The position numbers were made by a program, and so were the translations under genes. Shown in pieces: positions 31,348 to 39,570 of a stretch of 64,000 nt of DNA. Under the pieces are notes generated by a model, which ran no database searches, had not been told where the DNA came from, and saw only the letters and a program-made list of their open reading frames with translations. How positions within the stretch are numbered: position 1 is the stretch's first letter; every line of letters starts with the position of its first letter. This DNA comes from Armatimonadota bacterium (GTDB lineage: Bacteria; Bacillota; Desulfotomaculia; Desulfotomaculales; Nap2-2B), in contig JAIMBK010000008.1 of assembly GCA_023511535.1 (NCBI GenBank), forward strand, positions 1 to 64,000, written 5' to 3'.

Positions 31348-32964
31348 ATCGAAATCAATCTTTCTCTTTTACCGGCAGAATTACCATTTGTTAAGGACGC
31401 CGCCGGTCGTTGCCCCGCCGGACCGCCGGAAAGTATATTTCTTGCTCTTTTTAAACAGTTCCTGGCAATGACAGGGAACGGTGCTGGAGAGCAAGGGGGT
31501 CCGGTTTTGGCGGCAGGCCCGGAGCTTAGCCGTGACTGGAACGGTGACGGGAACTGTGCCTTCCCGCCGGACGGCAGCCTGGTTCCGGAGCTCTTTCCCG
31601 GCCTGTTTTTACCTCCTCCGGATGCCGGCAATCTGCCGGAGGGATTACCGGGAGGCGGCCCGGAAAAAAACAGCGTTCCGGAAATATTTGGGGGCGCCGT
31701 CGACGGGGTTTGGGGCGCTGGCGGGGACCCCGGCCGCCTGGCGGAAGTCCTGCAGCAAGCCGGTTATTTTCCAGCAGATCTGCCGCCGGGTGCAGCGGTA
31801 ACACCCGAGGCCGGCGATTCCCGGAAGGTTTTGCAATCCCTGTTAGCGCTGCTTTGGCCGGCCGAAACAGCTTCTTTGCCGTCCGGGCAGGCGAAAACAG
31901 ACAGCGATTGGGGAGTTTCCTTTGCTTCCGCCGGGGTTCAAGCCAGGCCGGCGCAAGGGTTAAACCAGTTCATTAACTTGCTCAAAGAAATCCTTTTCTT
32001 CTTCCGGCAGCAAGAGGCAACCGGGTTATCGAATCCGGAAGGAAACATCGAAACCGTAAATTCCCTTTTAGCCGCCGGTTTCGAAGATGTGCCGGCTGCC
32101 GCGGAACTGGAAGCGGGAGGGGCCGGTATTCCGGACTCCGCCAAAGCGCTCCTTCGCCAGGTGCAAGCCGCTTTACTTTTGCTCCGGGAGCAAGCCGGAC
32201 CGGAAAACTTCCGGGGATCGGCCGTACCTAAAGGAAGCGGGGAAGGCAGCGATGCGACGAAACTCGCGCCGGAACAACCAGCGGCTGACCAACAGGTCCG
32301 GCTTCCGGTGGAAATCGTCCGGCAGGAAAGCTTCTCCTCAGCCGTTCGAAATTCCGGCGGCGCAAAAGAGCAAATTGCTTCAATTAACCAGCAGGATCTT
32401 CCGGACGGGCTTTTCCGGAACGAAAAAGGGTTAAGTGCCGGAGCCGCCGGGAAAAATTCCGTCCCTTTAGTCCTTAACTACGGGAATGGCGCAGCGGGGG
32501 CTGTTCATTTGGGCGGCGGCCAGGGGAACGTTGCTCCGTCATCAATTCCGGCCCTGGTGATGCAGGTACTGCACCATGCCGCCGGAAAAAGTTTTGCGGG
32601 CGAAACTCGCCTGCGGCTCAAGCTGGAGCCGGAACATCTGGGTGAGCTGGTCATCCGCCTGGTTTACCGGGCGGGGGAAGTCAGCGCTTATTTTCAGGCC
32701 AGCAACACACAGGCCAGGGAAGCAATTGAAAATTCCCTGCCCCAGCTGCGGGAAGCTCTGGCCGGCCAGAACCTGCACCTGCAGAACGCGTCTGTCTCCG
32801 TCGGCCAACAGGAAAGCGAATTCCTGACCCGGGAAAATTACGGGCAGGCGGGTTATAACTACCCCCGCCGGAGCGGCGGCCCCGGGCCGGAAGCGGACCT
32901 TCCCGGCGCCGGGCCGGAAACCGGACCGCTGCCGGGATACGGGAGCGTCAACTTGTTTATTTAA
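31348..32964 (+). CDS. fliK: flagellar hook-length control protein FliK (probable AUC start)
   Basis: The ORF opens at TTG 31219, but the first 40 codons translate repeat DNA. A perfect AAAGGAGGTGA lies at 31329-31339, and the first in-frame codon at a suitable distance is ATC 31348 (then GAA ATC AAT). No ATG/GTG/TTG lies between the site and the conserved frame. The protein has about 538 residues, with a long variable Gly/Ala/Pro-rich middle and the C-terminal Flg_hook domain (ETRLRLKLEPEHLGELVIRLVYRAGEVSAYF). It measures the hook and triggers the export switch through FlhB. Confidence 0.85.
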   Translation: MEINLSLLPAELPFVKDAAGRCPAGPPESIFLALFKQFLAMTGNGAGEQGGPVLAAGPELSRDWNGDGNCAFPPDGSLVPELFPGLFLPPPDAGNLPEGLPGGGPEKNSVPEIFGGAVDGVWGAGGDPGRLAEVLQQAGYFPADLPPGAAVTPEAGDSRKVLQSLLALLWPAETASLPSGQAKTDSDWGVSFASAGVQARPAQGLNQFINLLKEILFFFRQQEATGLSNPEGNIETVNSLLAAGFEDVPAAAELEAGGAGIPDSAKALLRQVQAALLLLREQAGPENFRGSAVPKGSGEGSDATKLAPEQPAADQQVRLPVEIVRQESFSSAVRNSGGAKEQIASINQQDLPDGLFRNEKGLSAGAAGKNSVPLVLNYGNGAAGAVHLGGGQGNVAPSSIPALVMQVLHHAAGKSFAGETRLRLKLEPEHLGELVIRLVYRAGEVSAYFQASNTQAREAIENSLPQLREALAGQNLHLQNASVSVGQQESEFLTRENYGQAGYNYPRRSGGPGPEADLPGAGPETGPLPGYGSVNLFI

Positions 32965-32989
32965 CATTCGCGAAAAAGGTGGGATACCA

Positions 32990-33400
32990 ATGGAAGTAGG
33001 CGCCGTCGGGAACGTCGGGAATATCTATGCCAGCCCGGAAAAAGTCGAACCGCCGAAACAGGAGCTGGATAAAGATGCCTTTTTGCAAATTCTGGTCGCT
33101 CAGATGCGCTACCAGAACCCGCTGGCTCCGCAGGACAGCAACCAGTTCATCTCCCAGGTAGTGGAGCTGACGACCATGGAACAGTTATTTAACCTGAGCA
33201 AGAGCATGGAAATGCTTCTCAAGGCGCAGGAACTTTCCTTGAGTGCCGGCCTGGTGGGCAAGCAGGTGACGGTGGTCGGGCCGGACGGGCAGGACGTCCG
33301 CGGGGCGGTGGACAAGGTTGTCATCGGCGAGGAAGGCATCCAGCTGGTCATTGACGGCATTTCCTACGACTACGGGTCGGTAAAGGAGATTCTGGGCTGA
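32990..33400 (+). CDS. flgD: flagellar hook assembly protein FlgD
   Basis: 136 residues from ATG 32990 after AAAGGTGGGA. DKDAFLQILVAQMRYQNPLAPQDSNQFISQ is the FlgD N-terminal signature, and VGKQVTVVGPDGQDVRG starts the short C-terminal part. It is the scaffold on which hook subunits polymerise. It is shorter than enterobacterial FlgD (about 230), as usual in Firmicutes. Its stop overlaps the next start (TGATG). Confidence 0.95.
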   Translation: MEVGAVGNVGNIYASPEKVEPPKQELDKDAFLQILVAQMRYQNPLAPQDSNQFISQVVELTTMEQLFNLSKSMEMLLKAQELSLSAGLVGKQVTVVGPDGQDVRGAVDKVVIGEEGIQLVIDGISYDYGSVKEILG

Positions 33401-33792
33401 TGAACGTCAAAATGGAAGGTTTCTTACCGGAAATAGCGCCTGTTCCAGTACCCCGGCCGGCAGCCCCGCAACGCAAAACGGAGGCCGGGCAAACCGGTTC
33501 TTTCCAGGAAACGCTGCGCAAAGAACTGGGAAAGGAAGCGTTAAAACTGTCGGCTCACGCCCAAAAACGCTTGCAGGAGCGCAAGCTCGCCTTGAGTGAC
33601 GCTGATTTGCAAAAAATCGGCCGGGCGGTGGAGCAGGCCGCGGCCAGGGGGGTGAAAGATTCGCTGATCATTTACGGCGACCTGACCCTTGTAACCAGCG
33701 TGAAAAACCGGACGGTGGTTACCGCCTTAGATCTTGATACCGCCGCCGGGCGCCTTTTCACCAATATCGACGGGGCGATCATCATTAGGTAG
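33400..33792 (+). CDS. flagellar operon protein, TIGR02530 type
   Basis: 130 residues, start ATG 33400 overlapping the flgD stop. After a Pro-rich N-terminus, the segment LSAHAQKRLQERKLALSDADLQKIGRAVEQA and the ending TALDLDTAAGRLFTNIDGAIIIR match the small protein found between flgD and flgE in Bacillus and Clostridia (TIGR02530). No biochemical role is established. Translational coupling to flgD suggests a part in hook assembly. Confidence 0.88.
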   Translation: MNVKMEGFLPEIAPVPVPRPAAPQRKTEAGQTGSFQETLRKELGKEALKLSAHAQKRLQERKLALSDADLQKIGRAVEQAAARGVKDSLIIYGDLTLVTSVKNRTVVTALDLDTAAGRLFTNIDGAIIIR

Positions 33793-33961
33793 CGGATTTG
33801 CTTAAGCGGCCGGTCCTGCAAAGGGGGCCGCCAAAACCGCCGAACGACCGAGGCGGTAAATACCGGGATCAGTTTTGGGCGCCAGTTGAACGGCAGCGTT
33901 CAAGCTGCTTGAGATTTTTAAAGCGGATCAACTGGCAGAAAAGTTAAGGAGGCTTGGCGAA
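33793..33961 (+). other. hairpin-rich gap before the hook genes
   Basis: GCGGCC/GGCCGC, ACCGCC/GGCGGT and GCCAGTTGA/TCAACTGGC (with GCAGC/GCTGC inside) form three successive stems in 169 bases with no gene. It may be an intra-operonic RNA element that modulates hook gene expression. I know no matching RNA family. Confidence 0.45.
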
Positions 33962-34777
33962 ATGATTCAGGCGATTTACACCAGCCTGTCCGGCATGCTC
34001 AACCACCGGACGCGGATGGATGTTCTCAGCAATAACATTGCCAATATCAACACAACCGGGTTTAAAGCGGCCCAGGCCAATTTCCAGGATTCCCTGTACC
34101 GGACGATGCGGGCCGGTACCGCCCGGACCAATCCCGCTCAGCTGGGCCTGGGCGTTACCATGGCCGGCGTGATTACCAACTTCGCGCAGGGGCCGCTGCA
34201 GCCCACCGGGCGGCAGCTGGACCTGGCCGTCAGCGGAAACGGTTTCTTCGGCTTGAAAAAAGACGAGGATACCGGCGACGATCGAATTTACTACACCCGG
34301 GAAGGCTCCTTCTATGTGGACAAAGACGGGTATATCGTCAACTCCAACGGAATGCGCCTGGTGGGCGAAGAGGAAGAGCCCATTCAATTCGAGATATCTT
34401 CGGAAGAAGTAATTGATTCAATCAATATCGCCAATACAGGGGAAATCTTTGTCACTTACAGCGATGGGAGTGTAGATAACGAAAACACAATCGAGCTCTA
34501 CAACTTCCCCAACCCGGACGGGCTGCTTAAGCTGGGGAGCAATCTGTATACTGCTAATGAAGATAACGAAGAAAATCCGGCAGGAGAGAAACAATCCGGG
34601 AAACCCGGGGAAAACGGCCTGGGCGTCATCCTTTCCGGCTACCTGGAAATGGCCAACGTCGACCTGGCCAATGAACTGGGCAACCTGATCGTCACCCAGC
34701 GCGGCTACGAAGCGAACGCGAAAGTATTTACCACCTCCGACGAGGTACTCAAAGAAACCATCGACCTGAAGCGTTGA
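33962..34777 (+). CDS. flagellar hook-basal body protein, FlgE/FlgG family
   Basis: 271 residues from ATG 33962. MIQAIYTSLSGMLNHRTRMDVLSNNIANINTTGFKAA is the shared rod/hook N-terminus, and LEMANVDLANELGNLIVTQRGYEANAKVFTTSDEVLKETIDLKR the shared C-terminus. An acidic insert (DNEENPAGEKQSG) lies before it. It is shorter than the hook protein encoded next, to which it is clearly related, so it may be a second hook or distal-rod subunit. The exact member of the family is not certain. Confidence 0.88.
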   Translation: MIQAIYTSLSGMLNHRTRMDVLSNNIANINTTGFKAAQANFQDSLYRTMRAGTARTNPAQLGLGVTMAGVITNFAQGPLQPTGRQLDLAVSGNGFFGLKKDEDTGDDRIYYTREGSFYVDKDGYIVNSNGMRLVGEEEEPIQFEISSEEVIDSINIANTGEIFVTYSDGSVDNENTIELYNFPNPDGLLKLGSNLYTANEDNEENPAGEKQSGKPGENGLGVILSGYLEMANVDLANELGNLIVTQRGYEANAKVFTTSDEVLKETIDLKR

Positions 34778-34822
34778 CATTTTCTTAAACCTTAGTTTAC
34801 GAAAAACAGGAGGGAAGAAGCG

Positions 34823-35971
34823 ATGATTCGCTCTCTTTTCGCCGGCGTCGCCGGCATGAAAAACCACCAGATCCGCATGGACGTGATCGGCAATAACATT
34901 TCCAACGTTAATACCGTAGGTTTCAAAAGCGGCCGGGCCAACTTTCAAGACACCCTCTACCAGCTTTTGAAAAGCGCCGGCACTTCCACCAACCCGGCGC
35001 AGGTGGGTCTCGGCGTCGGGCTGGCCGGCATCAGCAACAACATGAACCCCGGCGGCCTTATGTCCACCGGCCGCACCCTGGACCTGGGCATCAACGGCGA
35101 CGGGTTCTTTAAGGTGAAGGATCCGGGAAGCGGGAAAGAATACTACACCCGGGACGGAATCTTTTATATCGATCAGAGTGGCTACGTGGTCAATTCGGAC
35201 GGTTACCGGTTGAAAGGAGAATCGTGGAACAAGGCGAAAATTACCGGGGGTGTTGTTCTTCCAGCGAACCTTACAAACAGCGGAAATTTACAACTGAATG
35301 GGACCCTGGCCGACGGCTCGGTAGGTACGCCTACTACTATCCAGTTAACCGCTGGTATGACCCCAGATCAGGTGATCGAAAGGATTAACGAATACAAGAA
35401 CACTACCGGGGTTATCGCTTCCAGGGATCAGGTCGGCCACTTGGTGCTTTCCACAGTTTACAACGATTACACCACCAGCAACACGTTATTTATAATTGGT
35501 GGTGATCCCCCTATCCTTACCGAACTCGGATTAACTGCGGGGAGCACCGCTGCGCCTGTTTACGGCACTAACAACGCAGATATTACTGTGGATAACATTC
35601 CGGTAGCGACCATCAACATCCAGAACGACGGCATTATCACTGGTACCAATACCAATGACGACCCGTTGACTTTTTCAGACGGTTATGACGTCGTTCGGAT
35701 TTCCCTGTACACTTTTAATAACCAGGACGGATTGCAGAGGGTGAACAAAAATCTTTTTGCGGAGAGTGTGAGCAGCGGCACGGCCAACCAGGGCAAACCC
35801 GGAGGAGCGGGATACGGAACAGTTGAATCCGGGTACCTGGAAATGTCCAACGTGGATTTAACTGACGAATTTACCAGCATGATTACCACCCAGCGTGGCT
35901 ACCAGGCCAGTGCGCGCATAATAACGGTTTCCGACACGATGCTCGAGGAACTCATCAACCTGAAGCGGTAA
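34823..35971 (+). CDS. flgE: flagellar hook protein FlgE
   Basis: 382 residues from ATG 34823 after AGGAGGGAAG. The N-terminal MIRSLFAGVAGMKNHQIRMDVIGNNISNVNTVGFKSGRANFQDTLYQ and the C-terminal SGYLEMSNVDLTDEFTSMITTQRGYQASARIITVSDTMLEELINLKR are characteristic. The middle (about 130-290) is a variable beta-rich surface domain with Thr/Asn-rich text. It forms the universal joint between rod and filament. It follows flgD and a shorter paralogue. Confidence 0.93.
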   Translation: MIRSLFAGVAGMKNHQIRMDVIGNNISNVNTVGFKSGRANFQDTLYQLLKSAGTSTNPAQVGLGVGLAGISNNMNPGGLMSTGRTLDLGINGDGFFKVKDPGSGKEYYTRDGIFYIDQSGYVVNSDGYRLKGESWNKAKITGGVVLPANLTNSGNLQLNGTLADGSVGTPTTIQLTAGMTPDQVIERINEYKNTTGVIASRDQVGHLVLSTVYNDYTTSNTLFIIGGDPPILTELGLTAGSTAAPVYGTNNADITVDNIPVATINIQNDGIITGTNTNDDPLTFSDGYDVVRISLYTFNNQDGLQRVNKNLFAESVSSGTANQGKPGGAGYGTVESGYLEMSNVDLTDEFTSMITTQRGYQASARIITVSDTMLEELINLKR

Positions 35972-35987
35972 AAACCATCGATCCTGT

Positions 35988-36076
35988 TTTGCGGGCGGCA
36001 CCCGTCTTTCCGAAACCTGACTTGTTGGGAATTCCGAAACTGTATTGGCTGCTGTTGACCGGTGCCGCTCCGCAAA
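35988..36076. repeat. long inverted repeat after flgE
   Basis: TTTTGCGGGCGGCACC (35988-36003) is the reverse complement of GGTGCCGCTCCGCAAAA (36060-36076), apart from one extra base. The loop is about 56 bases. It could end or attenuate transcription after flgE. Further down (36181-36204) a CTTCTCACTTCCCACTTCTC run precedes the fliL ribosome binding site. Confidence 0.55.
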
Positions 36077-36221
36077 ATAAACCAAAAAATTGTTAGGTTA
36101 ATATTTCTCTATAATAACTAACCTGGAAGTGGAAAGCATGGTAAGCCGGGCAGTTAATTTAAACAAATTAATCTCACTGCCAACTTCTCACTTCCCACTT
36201 CTCAAACGGTAGGGTGAAAAA

Positions 36222-36707
36222 ATGCCTGCAATTACAAAGAAACCAAACCAGAACAAGGAGAAGCCGCAAAAAACCGGGGGCGGGATGCGCCTGCTCGGGT
36301 TTTTGCTCCTGGCGGTTGTCCTGGGGGGCGGGCTGGCTTACGGGGCCCTGCGCTTTTTCAATCACCCCGCGGCCGTGCAGGCCGCTCCTTCCCGCCCGGA
36401 GCGGATAGAAACCCTGGATCTCGGGGACAAGGTGGTGAACCTGGCCAACGGTGAATCCGGCCGCTATTTAAGAGTGCGGGTTGTGCTGGAATATCCCGGT
36501 GAAAAGAAGCTGGCGGAAGAAATTAAAGCCAGACAGCCGGCCTTTACCGAAAAGGTGCTCAATATTTTCCGCAGCAAAAAGGCCGAGGAGATCTTGCCCG
36601 TCAAGAACCAGGAGAAAGTCAAGGAAGAAATCCTCAGTGCCATCAACGAAGAGCTTCACTACGGAAAAGTAAGCCAGGTATATTTTACCGATTTTCTCGT
36701 CCAGTAG
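36222..36707 (+). CDS. fliL: flagellar basal body-associated protein FliL
   Basis: 161 residues from ATG 36222. A basic N-terminus (KKPNQNKEKPQK) is followed by one transmembrane helix (MRLLGFLLLAVVLGGGLAYGAL) and a periplasm-side domain with the FliL segment ETLDLGDKVVNLANGESGRYLRVRVVLEY and the C-terminal VKEEILSAINEELHYGKVSQVYFTDFLVQ. FliL sits next to the stator and supports torque. Its position before the fliN-fliO-fliP block is standard. Confidence 0.93.
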   Translation: MPAITKKPNQNKEKPQKTGGGMRLLGFLLLAVVLGGGLAYGALRFFNHPAAVQAAPSRPERIETLDLGDKVVNLANGESGRYLRVRVVLEYPGEKKLAEEIKARQPAFTEKVLNIFRSKKAEEILPVKNQEKVKEEILSAINEELHYGKVSQVYFTDFLVQ

Positions 36708-36738
36708 CAGGCAAGCCGGATTCGTGAGGCGGTATCCC

Positions 36739-36774
36739 GGCCGGGGACGAAAGAAAGGCCGGGGACGAAAGAAA
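36739..36774 (+). repeat. two exact 18-bp tandem repeats before fliN
   Basis: GGCCGGGGACGAAAGAAA occurs twice in a row. It lies between fliL and the conserved start of the FliN-like gene and falls within the over-long ORF. It is probably non-coding. Confidence 0.7.
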
Positions 36775-36795
36775 AGCAGGACAGGAGTTCCGGAG

Positions 36796-37152
36796 ATGAC
36801 CGAAGACGAAATTCGCGAGTTTTTGAGCCGCCTGGAAGTTAAAAAAGCAGAAGTGAAAAAGGTGCAGTTTCCCGAACTTGTTCCCCCGCCGGGCCTGGAG
36901 CGGTTGAAAATCGGCTTTGACTACCTTGCAGAAATAGCGGTGCTGGTGGAAGCGCAGCTCGGCCAGGCCACGCTGAAGATCAAAGATATTCTCGGTCTCC
37001 AGGAAGGCTCGGTGATTGAGCTGGAGAAGGCGGCCGGGGAATCGGCGGACGTGCTGGTCAACCACCAGCCCTTTGCCCGGGGGGAAGTCATTGTGATCGG
37101 CAATAACTACGGGGTCCGGATTGACAGCATTTACGAAGCGGAAAAGACGTAG
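36796..37152 (+). CDS. fliN: FliN-family motor switch/SpoA-domain protein
   Basis: ATG 36796 with GGAG eight bases upstream is chosen; the ORF opens at 36724 in repeat DNA. 118 residues. The C-terminal SpoA domain shows FDYLAEIAVLVEAQLGQATLKIKDILGLQEGSVIELEKAAGE and FARGEVIVIGNNYGVRI, typical of FliN. It forms the C-ring base that binds FliH and CheY. A second FliN domain is encoded in fliY at the end of the operon, so the organism has two such proteins. Confidence 0.92.
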   Translation: MTEDEIREFLSRLEVKKAEVKKVQFPELVPPPGLERLKIGFDYLAEIAVLVEAQLGQATLKIKDILGLQEGSVIELEKAAGESADVLVNHQPFARGEVIVIGNNYGVRIDSIYEAEKT

Positions 37153-37162
37153 GAGGCCGGAA

Positions 37163-37546
37163 ATGGACCGGGAAATGCTCTGGGCAATTGTTCAGCTGGT
37201 GATCTTTCTGCCGGTGGTGGCCGCGCTGGCCTATTTCACCGTTAAATACGGACTGGGCCGGCGCCAGGGGTGGCTTGGAACGCGCCGGTACATGCGGGTT
37301 GTCGAACAATTGCCGTTCGGGCCCCGGGCGGGGATCGCCCTGGTGCAGGTGGGCCGGGAATATTTGCTGATTGGTTTTTACGACGGCAAGATCACCCTGC
37401 TGAAAGAATTTGCGCAACTGCCGGAAGAATTGCCGGCAGCGGCCCGACCGATGGAAATTTTCCGGGAAAGAGCCGGCCGATCCGGATCTGCGCCTTTTCA
37501 AAAATTCCTCCAGGAGAAAATAAATTTCTTAAAACAAAAGAAGTAA
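37163..37546 (+). CDS. fliO: flagellar export protein FliO
   Basis: 127 residues from ATG 37163, six bases after AGGAGG. One N-terminal transmembrane helix (WAIVQLVIFLPVVAALAYFTVKYGL) is followed by a FliO-type domain (RYMRVVEQLPFGPRAGIALVQVGREYLLIGFYDGKITLLKEF). It assists assembly of the FliP ring. Its place between fliN and fliP fits. Confidence 0.9.
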   Translation: MDREMLWAIVQLVIFLPVVAALAYFTVKYGLGRRQGWLGTRRYMRVVEQLPFGPRAGIALVQVGREYLLIGFYDGKITLLKEFAQLPEELPAAARPMEIFRERAGRSGSAPFQKFLQEKINFLKQKK

Positions 37547-37569
37547 GACAAAAAGTAAAGAGGCCCCAG

Positions 37570-38361
37570 GTGAAAGTGCGAAACAAAGTTTTCTTCGGTC
37601 AGCGCCGGAAAAAAAGAATACTGGTTTTAAGCGGGTGCCTCACCGCCGCGCTTTTCCTTTGGCCTGCCGGGATAACCTGGGCGCAGCCGTTGCCGGGGAT
37701 TGATTTACGCATTACCCCTACGGATAACCCGGCGCAGGTGGTGGATACGGTCAAACTATTGGTGCTCCTCACCATTCTGGCCCTGGCGCCGGCCTTTTTG
37801 GTGATGGTGACCAGCTTCACCCGGATCATCGTCGTTTTATCTATTCTGCGCAGCGCCCTGGGAATCCAGCAAACGCCGCCCAACCAGGTTTTGATCGGCC
37901 TGGCCCTGTTTTTGACGTTTTTCGTCATGGCGCCGGTTTTCCGCCAGATCAATGAACAGGCCCTGCAGCCTTATTTAAACAATCAGTTGACCCAGGAGCA
38001 GGCCTGGGAGGCGGCTTCCCGGCCCCTGCGCGATTTTATGTTCAAGCAGACCAGGGAAAAGGATCTGGCCCTTTTTGTGGAGCTTTCCGGGGCGCCCAGG
38101 CCGCGCAACCCCGACGACGTGCCTTTTACCGCGGTGGTGCCGGCTTACGTCATCAGTGAGCTGAAAACAGCTTTCCAGATGGGGTTTTTATTGTACGTGC
38201 CGTTTTTAATCATCGATATGGTGGTGGCCAGCGCGCTCATGTCCATGGGGATGTTCATGCTGCCGCCGGTGATGATCTCGCTGCCCTTTAAGATCTTGCT
38301 CTTTGTCATGGTCGACGGCTGGTACCTGGTGGTCAAATCGCTGGTGGAAAGCTTTCGTTAG
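37570..38361 (+). CDS. fliP: flagellar export gate protein FliP
   Basis: The start is GTG 37570 (GTG 37576 also possible), giving about 263 residues; the ORF opens far upstream inside fliO. A signal peptide (LVLSGCLTAALFLWPAGITWAQ) is followed by four transmembrane helices with the FliP segments PAFLVMVTSFTRIIVVLSILRSALGIQQTPPNQVL, DVPFTAVVPAYVISELKTAFQMGFLLYVPFLIID and VASALMSMGMFMLPPVMISLPFKILLFV. It forms the core channel of the export gate. Confidence 0.95.
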   Translation: MKVRNKVFFGQRRKKRILVLSGCLTAALFLWPAGITWAQPLPGIDLRITPTDNPAQVVDTVKLLVLLTILALAPAFLVMVTSFTRIIVVLSILRSALGIQQTPPNQVLIGLALFLTFFVMAPVFRQINEQALQPYLNNQLTQEQAWEAASRPLRDFMFKQTREKDLALFVELSGAPRPRNPDDVPFTAVVPAYVISELKTAFQMGFLLYVPFLIIDMVVASALMSMGMFMLPPVMISLPFKILLFVMVDGWYLVVKSLVESFR

Positions 38362-38423
38362 AGGAGCAAAGCGGAAGCCTTAAGAACGGGAGCGATCAAA
38401 AGCGTAAAAAGGGGGAGGCTGCC

Positions 38424-38693
38424 ATTACCGACACGCAAATCATTCAAATTGCCCGGGACGCGATCTGGCACGTGCTCATTCTTTCCCTGCCCGTCCTGGG
38501 GGTGTCCCTGCTCGTCGGCCTGGTGATCAGCGTTTTGCAGGCGACCACCCAGGTGCAGGAGCAGTCCCTGACCTTTGTGCCCAAAATTATCGCCGTTTTT
38601 GTGACCCTGGCGGTGCTTGCCCCCTGGTTAATCAAAATTATGCTGAACTTTACCACCCGGCTTTATGCCCGGCTGCCCTCGATTATGCAATAA
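38424..38693 (+). CDS. fliQ: flagellar export protein FliQ (probable AUU start)
   Basis: The ORF track starts at GTG 38472, which would delete the conserved N-terminus. The frame upstream reads TDTQIIQIARDAIWHVL, typical of FliQ, and begins at ATT 38424, five bases after GGGGGAGG. No ATG, GTG or TTG exists in frame between the fliP stop region and this point. With AUU the protein has 89 residues, the family's standard length, with two transmembrane helices (LSLPVLGVSLLVGLVISVLQA and the second after TFVPKIIAVFVTLAVL). AUU starts are known from infC but are rare. Confidence 0.9.
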   Translation: MTDTQIIQIARDAIWHVLILSLPVLGVSLLVGLVISVLQATTQVQEQSLTFVPKIIAVFVTLAVLAPWLIKIMLNFTTRLYARLPSIMQ

Positions 38694-38798
38694 GCAGGTA
38701 ATGGTCTGTGGAATGGTCTGTTTATGTTTTTTATCATTTTACTTCTCTGTTTCTTCTGTGGGTTAAATTGTTAAATCTTCACCGGGAGAGCGGCGCCC

Positions 38799-39566
38799 TT
38801 GCTGAACTACGAACAGATGGCGGCTTTTTTGCTCGTTTTTACGCGGGTAAGCACCTTTTTAGCGGCCGGCCCCCTTTTCTGGCTGCCCAACTTGCCCCGG
38901 CCGGCCAAGGCCGGACTGGCCTTTATGCTTGCCGTCGTGCTTTTTCCGGTGGTGAAGGTTCCGGCCCTGGATTTTCCGGGAGGCTTATTGGCTTTAGGCC
39001 TGGCTGCCGCCCGGGAAGCCTGCGTGGGCCTGCTGCTCGGGTTCGTGTGCAGTCTGGTTATGCACAGCCTGACCATTGCCGGGCAGTTGATGGACATCCA
39101 GATGGGCTTTTTCATGTCCTATATCTTCGATCCCACCACCGGCGCGCAGGCGACCATTGCGTCCAGATTTCTTTACCTGTTGGGCATGGTGCTCTTCTTT
39201 ACCCTGGACGGCCACCACGTCCTGCTGGCGGGGCTGGCCCGCAGCTTTGAGCTGGTGCCGGTGCTCGGCGCCACGCTAAAAGGCGCCGCGGCGCTGTCGC
39301 TGATCCGCATTTTTGCGCAAATGATCGCCCTGGCGGTGCAGATCGCCGCGCCGATTATCGCGGTGATGCTGATCATCGATCTCTGCCTGGGCATCCTGGG
39401 CCGCACGTCGCCGGAAATGAATATTTTCATGCTGGGTTTTCCGGTCAAGGTGGGGATCGGGATTCTGCTCTTAAGTGTGCTGGTGCCCTTGATGGGGGTG
39501 GTGTTCCGATCCCTGGTGAATCTTCTGGAGCGCAACTTGCTGGTGATCATGAAGGGGTTGGCTTGA
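38799..39566 (+). CDS. fliR: flagellar export protein FliR
   Basis: 255 residues from TTG 38799, preceded by GGGAGAG. Six transmembrane helices; conserved stretches are TRVSTFLAAGPLFWLPNLPRPAKAGLAFMLAVVLFP and LTIAGQLMDIQMGFFMSYIFDPTTGAQATIASRF, together with the C-terminal LGFPVKVGIGILLLSVLVPLM. It completes the FliPQR export gate. It lies four bases before flhB, with which it is often fused in clostridia; here the two are separate. Confidence 0.95.
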   Translation: MLNYEQMAAFLLVFTRVSTFLAAGPLFWLPNLPRPAKAGLAFMLAVVLFPVVKVPALDFPGGLLALGLAAAREACVGLLLGFVCSLVMHSLTIAGQLMDIQMGFFMSYIFDPTTGAQATIASRFLYLLGMVLFFTLDGHHVLLAGLARSFELVPVLGATLKGAAALSLIRIFAQMIALAVQIAAPIIAVMLIIDLCLGILGRTSPEMNIFMLGFPVKVGIGILLLSVLVPLMGVVFRSLVNLLERNLLVIMKGLA

Positions 39567-39570
39567 ACTG

